64,000 bases of DNA from Nomia melanderi (lineage: Eukaryota > Arthropoda > Insecta > Hymenoptera > Halictidae): positions 868,001-932,000 of the forward strand of contig NW_027475145.1 in the NCBI RefSeq assembly GCF_051020985.1, in the 5' to 3' direction. Shown here piece by piece: positions 1 through 13,059 of the stretch; the first letter of the stretch is position 1; each line of letters opens with the position of its first letter. Under the pieces are notes generated by a model. That model was not told the DNA's origin, did not search any database, and was given only the letters and a program-made list of their open reading frames with translations. The translations under genes were made by a program, and so were the position numbers.

Positions 1-1510
1 GGTTTTCTCGGCCCCTGGTGGACCGAGGTCGTTCCCGCTGCACAGATTCATGCGCCAGGGCCTCCTGCAGATAATTCACTTTGGTTTATTGCGCTATCTC
101 TAATAGCGCCCGAGATATCACCAGATATGTATTGGATTTTTCCCTGACCCTGAGTGTCCGGCCCCATGAGACTGCGGTTTTCTCAGCCCCTGGTGGTCCG
201 AGGTCGTTCCCGCTGCACACATTCATGCGCCAGGGCCTCCTGCAGATAATTCACTTTGGTTTATTGCGCTATCTCTAATAGCACCCGAGATATCACCAGA
301 TATATATTGGATTTTGCCCTGACCCTGAGTGTCCGGCCCCATGAGACTGTGGTTTTCTCGGCTCCTGGTGGTCCGAGGTCGTTTCCGCTGCACAGATTCA
401 TGCGCCAGGGCCTCCGGCAGATAATTCGCTTTGGTTTATTTCGCTATCTGTAATAGGAACCGAGATATCACCAGATATATATTGGATTTTCCCCAGACCC
501 TGAGTGTCCGCCCCATGAGACTGTAGTTTTCTCGGCCCCTGGTGGTCCGAGGTCGTTCCCGCTGCACAGGTTCATGCGCCAGGGCCTCCTACAGACAATG
601 CACTTTGATTTATTGCGCTATCTCTAATAGCACCCGAGATATCACCAGATATATATTGGATTTTCCCCTGACCCTGAGTGTCCGGCCCCATGAGACGGTG
701 GTTTTCTCGGCTCCTGGTGGTCCGAGGTCGTTCCCGCTGCACAGATTCATGCGCCAGGGCCTCCTACAGACAATGCACTTTGATTTATTGCGCTATCAGT
801 AATAGCACCCGAGATATCACCAGATATATATTGGATTTTCCACTGACCCTGAGTGGCCGGCCCCATGAGGCGGTGGTCTTCTCGGCCCCTGGTGGTCCGA
901 GGTCGTTCCCGCTGCCCAGATTCATGCGCCACGGCTTCCTACTGACAATGCACTTTGATTTATTGCGCTATCTGTAATAGCACCCGAGATATCACCAGAT
1001 ATATATTGGATATTTCCCTCACCCTGAGAGTCCAGCCCCATGAGACGGTGGTTTTCTCGGCCCCTGGTGGACCGAGGTCGTTCCCGCTGCACAGATTCAT
1101 GCGCCAGGGCCTCCTGCAGATAATTCACTTTGGTTTATTGCGCTATCTCTAATAGCGCCCGAGATATCACCAGATATGTATTGGATTTTTCCCTGACCCT
1201 GAGTGTCCGGCCCCATGAGACTGCGGTTTTCTCGGCCCCTGGTGGTCCGAGGTCGTTCCCGCTGCACAGATTCATGCGCCAGGGCCTCCTGCAGATAATT
1301 CACTTTGGTTTATTGCGCTATCTCTAATAGCACCCGAGATATCACCAGATATATATTGGATTTTCCCCTGACCCTGAGTGTCCGGCCCCATGAGACTGTG
1401 GTTTTCTCGGCCCCTGGTGGTCCGAGGTCGTCCCCGCTGCACAGGTTCATGCGCCAGGGCCTCCTGCAGATAATTCACTTTGGTTTATTGCGCTATCTGT
1501 AATAGCACCC
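1..1510. repeat. Copy 1 of a 3,499-bp-offset duplication
   Basis: The sequence from position 1 to about 1.5 kb reappears 3,499 bp downstream, at 3500 to about 5010. Shared private variants include CTCAGCCCC (174/3673 region), the GTGGACCGAGG monomer at the window start, CACACATTCATG, TTTATTTCGCTATC, TAATAGGAACC, and a missing G in GTGTCCGCCCC at 510/4009. The offset is one base short of 20 monomers because of that deletion. Only a few differences were seen (for example C/T at 632/4131 and T/C at about 1445/4944). The left edge lies outside the window. Confidence 0.85.
336..511. repeat. Monomer region with a 1-bp deletion (GTCCGCCCC)
   Basis: At 507-514 the usual GTCCGGCCCC reads GTCCGCCCC, which removes one G and makes this unit 174 bp. 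The same lesion at about 4006-4013 is its duplicate. It is the only length change in zone 1. The same unit also has CCCCAGACCC instead of CCCCTGACCC. Confidence 0.85.
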
Positions 1511-3499
1511 GAGATATCACCAGATATATATTGGATTTTTCACTGACCCTGAGTGTCCGGCCCCATGAGACGGTCGTTCTCTCGGCCCCTGGTGGTCCGA
1601 GGTCGTTCCCGCTGCACAGATTCATGCGCCAGGGCCTCCTACAGACAATGCACTTTGATTTATTGCGCTATCTCTAATAGCACCCGAGATATCACCAGAT
1701 ATATATTGGATTTTCCCCTGACCCTGAGTGTCCGGCCCCATGAGACTGTGGTTTTCTCGGCCCCTGGTGGTCCGAGGTCGTTCCCGTTGCACAGATTCAT
1801 CCGCCAGGGCCTCCTGCAGATAACTCACTTTGGTTTATTGCGCTATCTCTAATAGCACCCGAGATATCAGCAGATATATATTGGATTTTTCACTGACCCT
1901 GAGTGTCCGGCCCCATGAGACGGTCGTTCTCTCGGCCCCTGGTGGTCCGAGGTCGTTCCCGCTGCACAGATTCATGCGCCAGGGCCTCCTACAGACAATG
2001 CACTTTGATTTATTGCGCTATCTGTAATAGCACCCGAGATATCACCAGATATATATTGGATTTTACACTGACCCTGAGCGTCCGGCCCCATGAGACGGTC
2101 GTTTTCTCGGCCCCTGGTGGTCCGAGGTTGTTCCCGCTGCACAGGTTCATGCGCCAGGGTCTCCTACAGACAATGCACTTTGATTTATTGCGCTATCTGT
2201 AATAGCACCCGAGATATCACCACATATATATTGGATTTTTCACTGACCCTGAGTGTCCGGCCCCATGAGACGGTGGTTTTCTCGGTCCCTGGTGTTCCGA
2301 GGTCGTTCCCGCTGCACAGATTCATGCGCCAGGGCCTCCTACAGACAATGCACTTTGATTTATTGCGCTATCTGTAATAGCAGCCGAGATATCACCAGAT
2401 ATATATTGGATTTTTCCCTGACCCTGAGTGTCCGGCCCAATGAGACTGTGGTTTTCTCGGCCCCTGGTGGTCCGAGGTCGTTCCCGCTGCACAGATTCAT
2501 GCGCCAGGGCCTCCTACAGACAATGCACTTTGATTTATTGCGCTATCTCTAATAGCACCCGAGATATCACCAGATATATATTGGATTTTCCCCTGACCCT
2601 GAGTGTCCGGCCCCATGAGACTGTGGTTTTCTCGGTCCCTGGTGTTCCGAGGTCGTTCCCGCTGCACAGATTCATGCGCCAGGGCCTCCTACAGACAATG
2701 CACTTTGATTTATTGCGCTATCTCTAATAGCACCCGAGATATCACCAGATATATATTGGATTTTCCCCTGACCCTGAGTGTCCGGCCCCATGAGACTGTG
2801 GTTTTCTCGGCCCCTGGTGGTCCTAGGTCGTTCCCGCTGCACAGATGCATGCGCCAGGGCCTCCTGCAGATAATTCCCTTTGGCTTATTGCGCTATCTCT
2901 AATAGCACCCGAGATATCACCAGATATATATTGGATTTTCCCCTGACCCTGAGTGGCTGGCCCCATGAGACGGTGGTCTTCTCTGCCCCTGGTGGTCCGA
3001 GGTCGTTCCCGCTGCCCAGATTCATGCGCCACGGCCTCCTACAGACAATGCACTTTGAATTATTGCGCTATCTGTAATAGCACCCGAGATATCACCAGAT
3101 ATATATTGGATTTTTCCCTGACCCTGAGTGTCCGGCCCCATGAGACGGTGGTTTTCTCGGCCCCTGGTGGTCCGAGGTCGTTCCCGCTGCACAGATTCAT
3201 GCGCGAGGGCCTCCTGCAGACAATGCACTTTGATTTATTGCGCTATCTGTAATAGCACCCGAGATATCACCAGATATATATTGGATTTTCCACTGACCCT
3301 GAGTGGCCGGCCCCATGAGACGGTGGTCTTCTCGGCCCCTGGTGGTCCGAGGTCGTTCCCGCTGCCCAGATTCATGCGCCACGGCCTCCTACTGACAATG
3401 CACTTTGATTTATTGCGCTATCTGTAATAGCACCCGAGATATCACCAGATATATATTGGATATTTCCCTCACCCTGAGAGTCCAGCCCCATGAGACGGT

Positions 3500-5010
3500 G
3501 GTTTTCTCGGCCCCTGGTGGACCGAGGTCGTTCCCGCTGCACAGATTCATGCGCCAGGGCCTCCTGCAGATAATTCACTTTGGTTTATTGCGCTATCTCT
3601 AATAGCGCCCGAGATATCACCAGATATGTATTGGATTTTTCCCTGACCCTGAGTGTCCGGCCCCATGAGACTGCGGTTTTCTCAGCCCCTGGTGGTCCGA
3701 GGTCGTTCCCGCTGCACACATTCATGCGCCAGGGCCTCCTGCAGATAATTCACTTTGGTTTATTGCGCTATCTCTAATAGCACCCGAGATATCACCAGAT
3801 ATATATTGGATTTTGCCCTGACCCTGAGTGTCCGGCCCCATGAGACTGTGGTTTTCTCGGCTCCTGGTGGTCCGAGGTCGTTTCCGCTGCACAGATTCAT
3901 GCGCCAGGGCCTCCGGCAGATAATTCGCTTTGGTTTATTTCGCTATCTGTAATAGGAACCGAGATATCACCAGATATATATTGGATTTTCCCCAGACCCT
4001 GAGTGTCCGCCCCATGAGACTGTAGTTTTCTCGGCCCCTGGTGGTCCGAGGTCGTTCCCGCTGCACAGGTTCATGCGCCAGGGCCTCCTACAGACAATGC
4101 ACTTTGATTTATTGCGCTATCTCTAATAGCACCTGAGATATCACCAGATATATATTGGATTTTCCCCTGACCCTGAGTGTCCGGCCCCATGAGACGGTGG
4201 TTTTCTCGGCTCCTGGTGGTCCGAGGTCGTTCCCGCTGCACAGATTCATGCGCCAGGGCCTCCTACAGACAATGCACTTTGATTTATTGCGCTATCAGTA
4301 ATAGCACCCGAGATATCACCAGATATATATTGGATTTTCCACTGACCCTGAGTGGCCGGCCCCATGAGGCGGTGGTCTTCTCGGCCCCTGGTGGTCCGAG
4401 GTCGTTCCCGCTGCCCAGATTCATGCGCCACGGCTTCCTACTGACAATGCACTTTGATTTATTGCGCTATCTGTAATAGCACCCGAGATATCACCAGATA
4501 TATATTGGATATTTCCCTCACCCTGAGAGTCCAGCCCCATGAGACGGTGGTTTTCTCGGCCCCTGGTGGACCGAGGTCGTTCCCGCTGCACAGATTCATG
4601 CGCCAGGGCCTCCTGCAGATAATTCACTTTGGTTTATTGCGCTATCTCTAATAGCGCCCGAGATATCACCAGATATGTATTGGATTTTTCCCTGACCCTG
4701 AGTGTCCGGCCCCATGAGACTGCGGTTTTCTCGGCCCCTGGTGGTCCGAGGTCGTTCCCGCTGCACAGATTCATGCGCCAGGGCCTCCTGCAGATAATTC
4801 ACTTTGGTTTATTGCGCTATCTCTAATAGCACCCGAGATATCACCAGATATATATTGGATTTTCCCCTGACCCTGAGTGTCCGGCCCCATGAGACTGTGG
4901 TTTTCTCGGCCCCTGGTGGTCCGAGGTCGTCCCCGCTGCACAGGCTCATGCGCCAGGGCCTCCTGCAGATAATTCACTTTGGTTTATTGCGCTATCTGTA
5001 ATAGCACCCG
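3500..5010. repeat. Copy 2 of the 3,499-bp-offset duplication
   Basis: This is the downstream partner of 1-1510, with the same private variants in the same order. It diverges from the first copy after about 5010, where CACCACATA replaces CACCAGATA and an F-class monomer (CAGCCGAG) follows. A smaller repeat with offset 1,049 bp links 3405 onwards to 4454 onwards, and an offset of 2,450 bp links 955 onwards to 3405 onwards. The divergent block was therefore copied more than once. Confidence 0.85.
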
Positions 5011-7448
5011 AGATATCACCACATATATATTGGATTTTTCACTGACCCTGAGTGTCCGGCCCCATGAGACGGTCGTTCTCTCGGCCCCTGGTGGTCCGAG
5101 GTCGTTCCCGCTGCACAGATTCATGCGCCAGGGCCTCCTACAGACAATGCACTTTGATTTATTGCGCTATCTGTAATAGCAGCCGAGATATCACCAGATA
5201 TATATTGGATTTTTCCCTGACCCTGAGTGTCCGGCCCAATGAGACTGTGGTTTTCTCGGCCCCTGGTGGTCCGAGGTCGTTCCCGCTGCACAGATTCATG
5301 CGCCAGGGCCTCCTACAGACAATGCACTTTGATTTATTGCGCTATCTCTAATAGCACCCGAGATATCACCAGATATATATTGGATTTTCCCCTGACCCTG
5401 AGTGTCCGGCCCCATGAGACTGTGGTTTTCTCGGTCCCTGGTGTTCCGAGGTCGTTCCCGCTGCACAGATTCATGCGCCAGGGCCTCCTACAGACAATGC
5501 ACTTTGATTTATTGCGCTATCTCTAATAGCACCCGAGATATCACCAGATATATATTGGATTTTCCCCTGACCCTGAGTGTCCGGCCCCATGAGACTGTGG
5601 TTTTCTCGGCCCCTGGTGGTCCGAGGTCGTTCCCGTTGCACAGATTCATCCGCCAGGGCCTCCTGCAGATAACTCACTTTGGTGTATTGCGCTATCTCTA
5701 ATAGCACCCGAGATATCAGCAGATATATATTGGATTTTTCACTGATCCTGAGTGACCGGCCCCATGAGACGGTAGTTTTCTCGGCCCCTGGTGGTCCGAG
5801 GTCGTTCCCGTTGCACAGATTCATGCGCCTGGGCCTCCTGCAGATAACTCACTTTGGTTTATTGCGCTATCTCTAATAGCACCCGAGATATCAGCAGATA
5901 TATATTGGATTTTTCACTGACCCTGAGTGACCGGCCCCATGAGACGGTATTTTTCTCGGCCCCTGGTGGTCCGAGGTCGTTCCCGCTGCACGGATTCATG
6001 CGCCAGGGCCTCCTGCAGATAATTCACTTTGGTTTATTGCGCTATCTCAAATAGCACCCGAGATATCACCAGATATATATTGGATTTTCCCCTGACCCTG
6101 AGTGTCCGGCCCCATGAGACTGTGGTTTTCTCGGCTCCTGGTAGTCCGAGGTCGTTCCCGCTGCACAGATTCATGCGCCAGGGCCTCCTACAGACAATGC
6201 ACTTTGATTTATTGCGCTATCTGTAATACCACCCGAGATATCAGCAGATATATATTGGATTTTTCACTGACCCTGAGTGTCCGGCCCCATGAGACTGTGG
6301 TTCTCTCGGCCCCTGGTGGTCCGAGGTCATTCCCGCTGCACAGATTCATGCGCCAGGGCCTCCTACAGACAATGCACTTTGATTTATTGCGCTATCTGTA
6401 ATAGCACCCGAGATATCACCAGATATATATTGGATTTTACCCTGACCCTGAGTGTCCGGCCCCATGAGACGGTCGTTGTCTCGGCCCCTGGCGGTCCGAG
6501 GACCTTCCCGCTGCACAGATTCATGCGCCAGGGCCTCCTACAGGTAATGCACTTTGATTTATTGCGCTATCTGTAATAGCACCCGAGATATCACCAGATC
6601 TATATTGGATTTTCCCCTGACCCTGAGTGTCCGGCCCCATGAGACTGTGGTTTTCTCGGCCCCTGGTGGTCCGAGGTCATTCCCGTTGCACAGATTCATG
6701 CGCCAGGGCCTCCTGCAGATAATTCACTTTGGTTTATTGCGCTATCTCTAATAGCACCCGAGATATCACCAGATATATATTGGATTTTTCACTGACCCTG
6801 AGCGTCCGGCCCCATGAGACGGTCGTTTTCTCGGCCCCTGGTGGTCCGAGGTCGTTCCCGCTGCACAGGTTCATGCGCCAGGGTCTCCTACAGACAATGC
6901 ACTTTGATTTATTGCGCTATCTGTAATAGCACCCGAGATATCACCACATATATATTGGATTTTTCACTGACCCTGAGTGTCCGGCCCCATGAGACGGTGG
7001 TTTTCTCGGTCCCTGGTGTTCCGAGGTCGTTCCCGCTGCACAGATTCATGCGCCAGGGCCTCCTACAGACAATGCACTTTGATTTATTGCGCTATCTCTA
7101 ATAGCACCCGAGATATCACCAGATATATATTGGATTTTCCCCTGACCCTGAGTGTCCGGCCCCATGAGACTGTGGTTTTCTCGGCCCCTGGTGGTCCGAG
7201 GTCGTTCCCGCTGCACAGATTCATGCGCCAGGGCCTCCTACAGACAATGCACTTTGATTTATTGCGCTATCTCTAATAGCACCCGAGATATCACCAGATA
7301 TATATTGGATTTTCCCCTGACCCTGAGTGTCCGGCCCCATGAGACTGTGGTTTTCTCGGCCCCTGGTGGTCCGAGGTCGTTCCCGTTGCACAGATTCATC
7401 CGCCAGGGCCTCCTGCAGATAACTCACTTTGGTTTATTGCGCTATCTC
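4824..7448. repeat. HOR entry segment before the first class-I monomer
   Basis: Fifteen monomers run J (4824), a C/E hybrid (4999), F (5174), L (5349), G (5524), two GTGACCGG monomers (5699, 5874), a CAAATAG-started unit (6049), a TAATAC variant (6224), B (6399), A (6574, with AGATCT at 6596), D (6749), E (6924), an ordinary unit (7099) and G (7274). The first class-I monomer starts at 7449. The stretch about 5360-6220 reappears at about 15510-16370. Confidence 0.7.
5360..6220. repeat. Block shared with 15510-16370 (offset 10,150 bp)
   Basis: About five monomers match a block exactly 58 monomers downstream. Shared private features are CTGATCCTGAGTGACC (about 5740/15890), ATGCGCCTGGGCC (5823/15973), GACGGTATTTTTCTC (about 5944/16094) and the CTCAAATAG landmark (6049/16199). 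Flanking monomers differ. A third, partly similar copy lies at about 11470-11820. This is a dispersed segmental copy within the array, not a local tandem one. Confidence 0.75.
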
Positions 7449-7639
7449 TTATAGCACCCGAGATATCACCAGATATATATTGGATTTTTCACTGACACTG
7501 AGTGACCGGCCCCATGAGACGGTCGTTTTCTCGGCCCCTGGTGGTCCGAGGTCGTTCCCGCTGCACAGATTCATGCGCCAGGGCCTCCTGCAGATAATTC
7601 ACTTTGGTTTATTGCGCTATCTCTAATAGCACCCGAGAT

Positions 7640-8689
7640 ATCACCAGATATATATTGGATTTTCCCCTGACCCTGAGTGTCCGGCCCCATGAGACTGTGG
7701 TTTTCTCGGCCCCTGGTGGTCCGAGGTCGTCCCCGCTGCACAGGTTCATGCGCCAGGGCCTCCTGCAGATAATTCACTTTGGTTTATTGCGCTATCTGTA
7801 ATAGCACCCGAGATATCACCAGATATATATTGGATTTTTCACTGACCCTGAGTGTCCGGCCCCATGAGACGGTCGTTCTCTCGGCCCCTGGTGGTCCGAG
7901 GTCATTCCCGCTGCACAGATTCATGCGCCAGGGCCTCCTATAGACAATGCTCTTTGATTTATTGCGCTATCTGTAATAGCACCCGAGATATCACCAGATA
8001 TATATTGGATTTTACCCTGACCCTGAGTGTCCGGCCCCATGAGACGGTCGTTGTCTCGGCCCCTGGCGGTCCGAGGACCTTCCCGCTGCACAGATTCATG
8101 CGCCAGGGCCTCCTACAGGTAATGCACTTTGATTTATTGCGCTATCTGTAATAGCACCCGAGATATCACCAGATCTATATTGGATTTTCCCCTGACCCTG
8201 AGTGTCCGGCCCCATGAGACTGTGGTTTTCTCGGCCCCTGGTGGTCCGAGGTCGTCCCCGCTGCACAGGTTCATGCGCCAGGGCCTCCTGCAGATAATTC
8301 ACTTTGGTTTATTGCGCTATCTGTAATAGCACCCGAGATATCACCAGATATATATTGGATTTTTCACTGACCCTGAGTGTCCGGCCCCATGAGACGGTCG
8401 TTCTCTCGGCCCCTGGTGGTCCGAGGTCATTCCCGCTGCACAGATTCATGCGCCAGGGCCTCCTACAGACAATGCTCTTTGATTTATTGCGCTATCTGTA
8501 ATAGCACCCGAGATATCACCAGATATATATTGGATTTTACCCTGACCCTGAGTGTCCGGCCCCATGAGACGGTCGTTGTCTCGGCCCCTGGCGGTCCGAG
8601 GACCTTCCCGCTGCACAGATTCATGCGCCAGGGCCTCCTACAGGTAATGCACTTTGATTTATTGCGCTATCTGTAATAGCACCCGAGAT
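7640..8689. repeat. Tandem 525-bp duplication (3 monomers, two copies)
   Basis: About 7640-8164 and 8165-8689 match with offset 525 bp (J, C, B order). The joining monomer at 8149 is a hybrid: its left part has AGATCT (class A) and its right part has GTCGTCCCCGCTGCACAGG (class J). That is the expected footprint of an out-of-register junction. A private change, TATAGAC for CAGAC at 7941, marks copy 1. Confidence 0.8.
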
Positions 8690-9569
8690 ATCACCAGATC
8701 TATATTGGATTTTCCCCTGACCCTGAGTGTCCGGCCCCATGAGACTGTGGTTTTCTCGGCCCCTGGTGGTCCGAGGTCGTTCCCGTTGCACAGATTCATG
8801 CGCCAGGGCCTCTTGCAGATAATTCACTTTGGTTTATTGCGCTATCGGTAATAGCACCCGAGATATCACCAGATCTATATTGGATTTTCCCCTGACCCTG
8901 AGTGTCCGGCCCCATGAGACTGTGGTTTTCTCGGCCCCTGGTGGTCCGAGGTCATTCCCGTTGCACAGATTCATGCGCCAGGGCCTCCTGCAGATAATTC
9001 ACTTTGGTTTATTGCGCTATCTCTAATAGCACCCGAGATATCACCAGATATATATTGGATTTTTCACTGACCCTGAGCGTCCGGCCCCATGAGACGGTAG
9101 TTTTCTCGGCCTCTGGTGGTCCGAGGTTGTTCCCGCTGCACAGGTTCATGCGCCAGGGTCTCCTACAGACAATGCACTTTGATTTATTGCGCTATCTGTA
9201 ATAGCACCCGAGATATCACCACATATATATTGGATTTTTCACTGACCCTGAGTGTCCGGCCCCATGAGACGGTGGTTTTCTCGGTCCCTGGTGTTCCGAG
9301 GTCGTTCCCGCTGCACAGATTCATGCGCCAGGGCCTCCTACAGACAATGCACTTTGATTTATTGCGCTATCTGTAATAGCAGCCGAGATATCACCAGATA
9401 CATATTGGATTTTTCCCTGACCCTGAGTGTCCGGCCCCATGAGACTGTGGTTTTCTCGGCCCCTGGTGGTCCGAGGTCGTTCCCGCTGCACAGATTCATG
9501 CGCCAGGGCCTCCTACAGACAATGCACTTTGATTTATTGCGCTATCTCTAATAGCACCCGAGATATCAC

Positions 9570-10969
9570 CAGATATATATTGGATTTTTCACTGACCCTG
9601 AATGTCCGGCCCCATGAGACGGTCGTTCTCTCGGCCCCTGGTGGTCCGAGGTCGTTCCCGCTGCACAGATTCATGCGCCAGGGCCTCCTACAGACAATGC
9701 ACTTTGATTTATTGCGCTATCTGTAATAGCACCCGAGATATCACCAGATATATATTGGATTTTACACTGACCCTGAGTGTCCGGCCCCATGAGACGGTCG
9801 TTGTCTCGGCCCCTGGCGGTCCGAGGACCTTCCCGCTGCACAGATTCATGCGCCAGGGCCTCCTACAGGTAATGCACTTTGATTTATTGCGCTATCTGTA
9901 ATAGCACCCGAGATATCACCAGATCTATATTGGATTTTCCTCTGACCCTGAGTGTCCGGCCCCATGAGACTGTGGTTTTCTCGGCCCCTGGTGGTCCGAG
10001 GTCGTTCCCGTTGCACAGATTCATGCGCCAGGGCCTCTTGCAGATAATTCACTTTGGTTTATTGCGCTATCGGTAATAGCACCCGAGATATCACCAGATC
10101 TATATTGGATTTTCCCCTGACCCTGAGTGTCCGGCCCCATGAGACTGTGGTTTTCTCGGCCCCTGGTGGTCCGAGGTCGTTCCCGTTGCACAGATTCATC
10201 CGCCAGGGCCTCCTGCAGATAACTCACTTTGGTTTATTGCGCTATCTCTAATAGCACCCGAGATATCAGCAGATATATATTGGATTTTTCACTGACCCTG
10301 AATGTCCGGCCCCATGAGACGGTCGTTCTCTCGGCCCCTGGTGGTCCGAGGTCGTTCCCGCTGCACAGATTCATGCGCCAGGGCCTCCTACAGACAATGC
10401 ACTTTGATTTATTGCGCTATCTGTAATAGCACCCGAGATATCACCAGATATATATTGGATTTTACACTGACCCTGAGTGTCCGGCCCCATGAGACGGTCG
10501 TTGTCTCGGCCCCTGGCGGTCCGAGGACCTTCCCGCTGCACAGATTCATGCGCCAGGGCCTCCTACAGGTAATGCACTTTGATTTATTGCGCTATCTGTA
10601 ATAGCACCCGAGATATCACCAGATCTATATTGGATTTTCCTCTGACCCTGAGTGTCCGGCCCCATGAGACTGTGGTTTTCTCGGCCCCTGGTGGTCCGAG
10701 GTCGTTCCCGTTGCACAGATTCATGCGCCAGGGCCTCTTGCAGATAATTCACTTTGGTTTATTGCGCTATCGGTAATAGCACCCGAGATATCACCAGATC
10801 TATATTGGATTTTCCCCTGACCCTGAGTGTCCGGCCCCATGAGACTGTGGTTTTCTCGCCCCCTGGTGGTCCGAGGTCATTCCCGTTGCACAGATTCATG
10901 CGCCAGGGCCTCCTGCAGATAATTCACTTTGGTTTATTGCGCTATCTCTAATAGCACCCGAGATATCAC
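9570..10969. repeat. Tandem 700-bp duplication (4 monomers, two copies)
   Basis: Copies about 9570-10269 and 10270-10969 share CTGAATGTCCGG (9598 and 10298), TTTACACTGACC, and TTTTCCTCTGACC in the A1 unit, all rare elsewhere. The order in each is C-like, B, A1, A2. The copies diverge near 10200/10900, where one continues into a TTCATCCGCC (G-like) end and the other keeps TTCATGCGCC. Copy 2 has a private CTCGCCCCC at about 10858. Confidence 0.8.
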
Positions 10970-13059
10970 CAGATATATATTGGATTTTTCACTGACCCTG
11001 AGCGTCCGGCCCCATGAGACGGTCGTTTTCTCGGCCCCTGGTGGTCCGAGGTTGTTCCCGCTGCACAGGTTCATGCGCCAGGGTCTCCTACAGACAATGC
11101 ACTTTGATTTATTGCGCTATCTGTAATAGCACCCGAGATATCACCACATATATATTGGATTTTTCACTGACCCTGAGTGTCCGGCCCCATGAGACGGTGG
11201 TTTTCTCGGTCCCTGGTGTTCCGAGGTCGTTCCCGCTGCACAGATTCATGCGCCAGGGCCTCCTACAGACAATGCACTTTGATTTATTGCGCTATCTGTA
11301 ATAGCAGCCGAGATATCACCAGATATATATTGGATTTTTCCCTGACCCTGAGTGTCCGGCCCAATGAGACTGTGGTTTTCTCGGCCCCTGGTGGTCCGAG
11401 GTCGTTCCCGTTGCACAGATTCATCCGCCAGGGCCTCCTGCAGATAACTCACTTTGGTTTATTGCGCTATCTCTAATAGCACCCGAGATATCAGCAGATA
11501 TATATTGGATTTTTCACTGATCCTGAGTGACCGGCCCCATGAGACGGTAGTTTTCTCGGCCCCTGGTGGTCCGAGGTCGTTCCCGTCGCACAGATTCATG
11601 CGCCTGGGCCTCCTGCAGATAACTCACTTTGGTTTATTGCGCTATCTCTAATAGCACCCGAGATATCAGCAGATATATATTGGATTTTTCACTGACCCTG
11701 AGTGACCGGCCCCATGAGACGGTAGTTTTCTCGGCCCCTGGTGGTCCGATGTCGTTCCCGCTGCACGGATTCATGCGCCAGGGCCTCCTGCAGATAATTC
11801 ACTTTGGTTTATTGCGCTATCTGTAATAGCACCCGAGATATCACCAGATATATATTGGATTTTTCACTGACCCTGAGTGTCCGGCCCCATGAGACGGTCG
11901 TTCTCTCGGCCCCTGGTGGTCCGAGGTCATTCCCGCTGCACAGATTCATGCGCCAGGGCCTCCTACAGACAATGCTCTTTGATTTATTGCGCTATCTGTA
12001 ATAGCACCCGAGATATCACCAGATATATATTGGATTTTACCCTGACCCTGAGTGTCCGGCCCCATGAGACGGTCGTTGTCTCGGCCCCTGGCGGTCCGAG
12101 GACCTTCCCGCTGCACAGATTCATGCGCCAGGGCCTCCTACAGGTAATGCACTTTGATTTATTGCGCTATCTGTAATAGCACCCGAGATATCACCAGATC
12201 TATATTGGATTTTCCCCTGACCCTGAGTGTCCGGCCCCATGAGACTGTGGTTTTCTCGGCCCCTGGTGGTCCGAGGTCGTTCCCGTTGCACAGATTCATG
12301 CGCCAGGGCCTCTTGCAGATAATTCACTTTGGTTTATTGCGCTATCTGTAATAGCAGCCGAGATATCACCAGATATATATTGGATTTTTCCCTGACCCTG
12401 AGTGTCCGGCCCCATGAGACTGTGGTTTTCTCGGCCCCTGGTGGTCCGAGGTCGTTCCCGCTGCACAGATTCATGCGCCAGGGCCTCCTACAGACAATGC
12501 ACTTTGATTTATTGCGCTATCTCTAATAGCACCCGAGATATCACCAGATATATATTGGATTTTCCCCTGACCCTGAGTGTCCGGCCCCATGAGACTGTGG
12601 TTTTCTCGGCCCCTGGTGGTCCGAGGTCGTTCCCGTTGCACAGATTCATCCGCCAGGGCCTCCTGCAGATAACTCACTTTGGTTTATTGCGCTATCTCTA
12701 ATAGCACCCGAGATATCAGCAGATATATATTGGATTTTTCACTGACCCTGAGTGTCCGGCCCCATGAGACTGTGGTTTTCTCGGCCCCTGGTGGTCCGAG
12801 GTCGTTCCCGCTGCACAGATTCATGCGCCAGGGCCTCCTACAGACAATGCACTTTGATTTATTGCGCTATCTGTAATACCACCCGAGATATCAGCAGATA
12901 TATATTGGATTTTTCACTGACCCTGAGTGTCCGGCCCCATGAGACGGTCGTTGTCTCGGCCCCTGGCGGTCCGAGGACCTTCCCGCTGCACAGATTCATG
13001 CGCCAGGGCCTCCTACAGGTAATGCACTTTGATTTATTGCGCTATCTGTAATACCACCC

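Larger units (their letters stand above)
1..4823. repeat. Zone 1: mosaic of divergent and ordinary monomers
   Basis: About 27 monomers. Monomers at about 1-1325 and 2900-4824 carry variants not seen in the main zone: CTGCCCAGATTC with GCGCCACGGC, CTCACCCTGAGAGTCCAG, TAATAGCGCC with AGATATGTATTGG, and GTGGACCGAGG. Between them (about 1325-2900) lie ordinary classes: J at 1325, G at about 1700, D near 2100, E near 2230, F near 2380. Class I (TTATAG) and the AGATCT-marked class A are absent. The zone has two 1-bp deletions, at about 510 and about 4009. They are the same event carried by a duplication. Confidence 0.8.

Noticed and set aside
5471..5824. 117-codon reverse-strand open frame
   Set aside because: A single substitution removes the usual reverse-strand stop in one monomer, so two repeat-derived frames run together. 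There is no independent evidence of coding.
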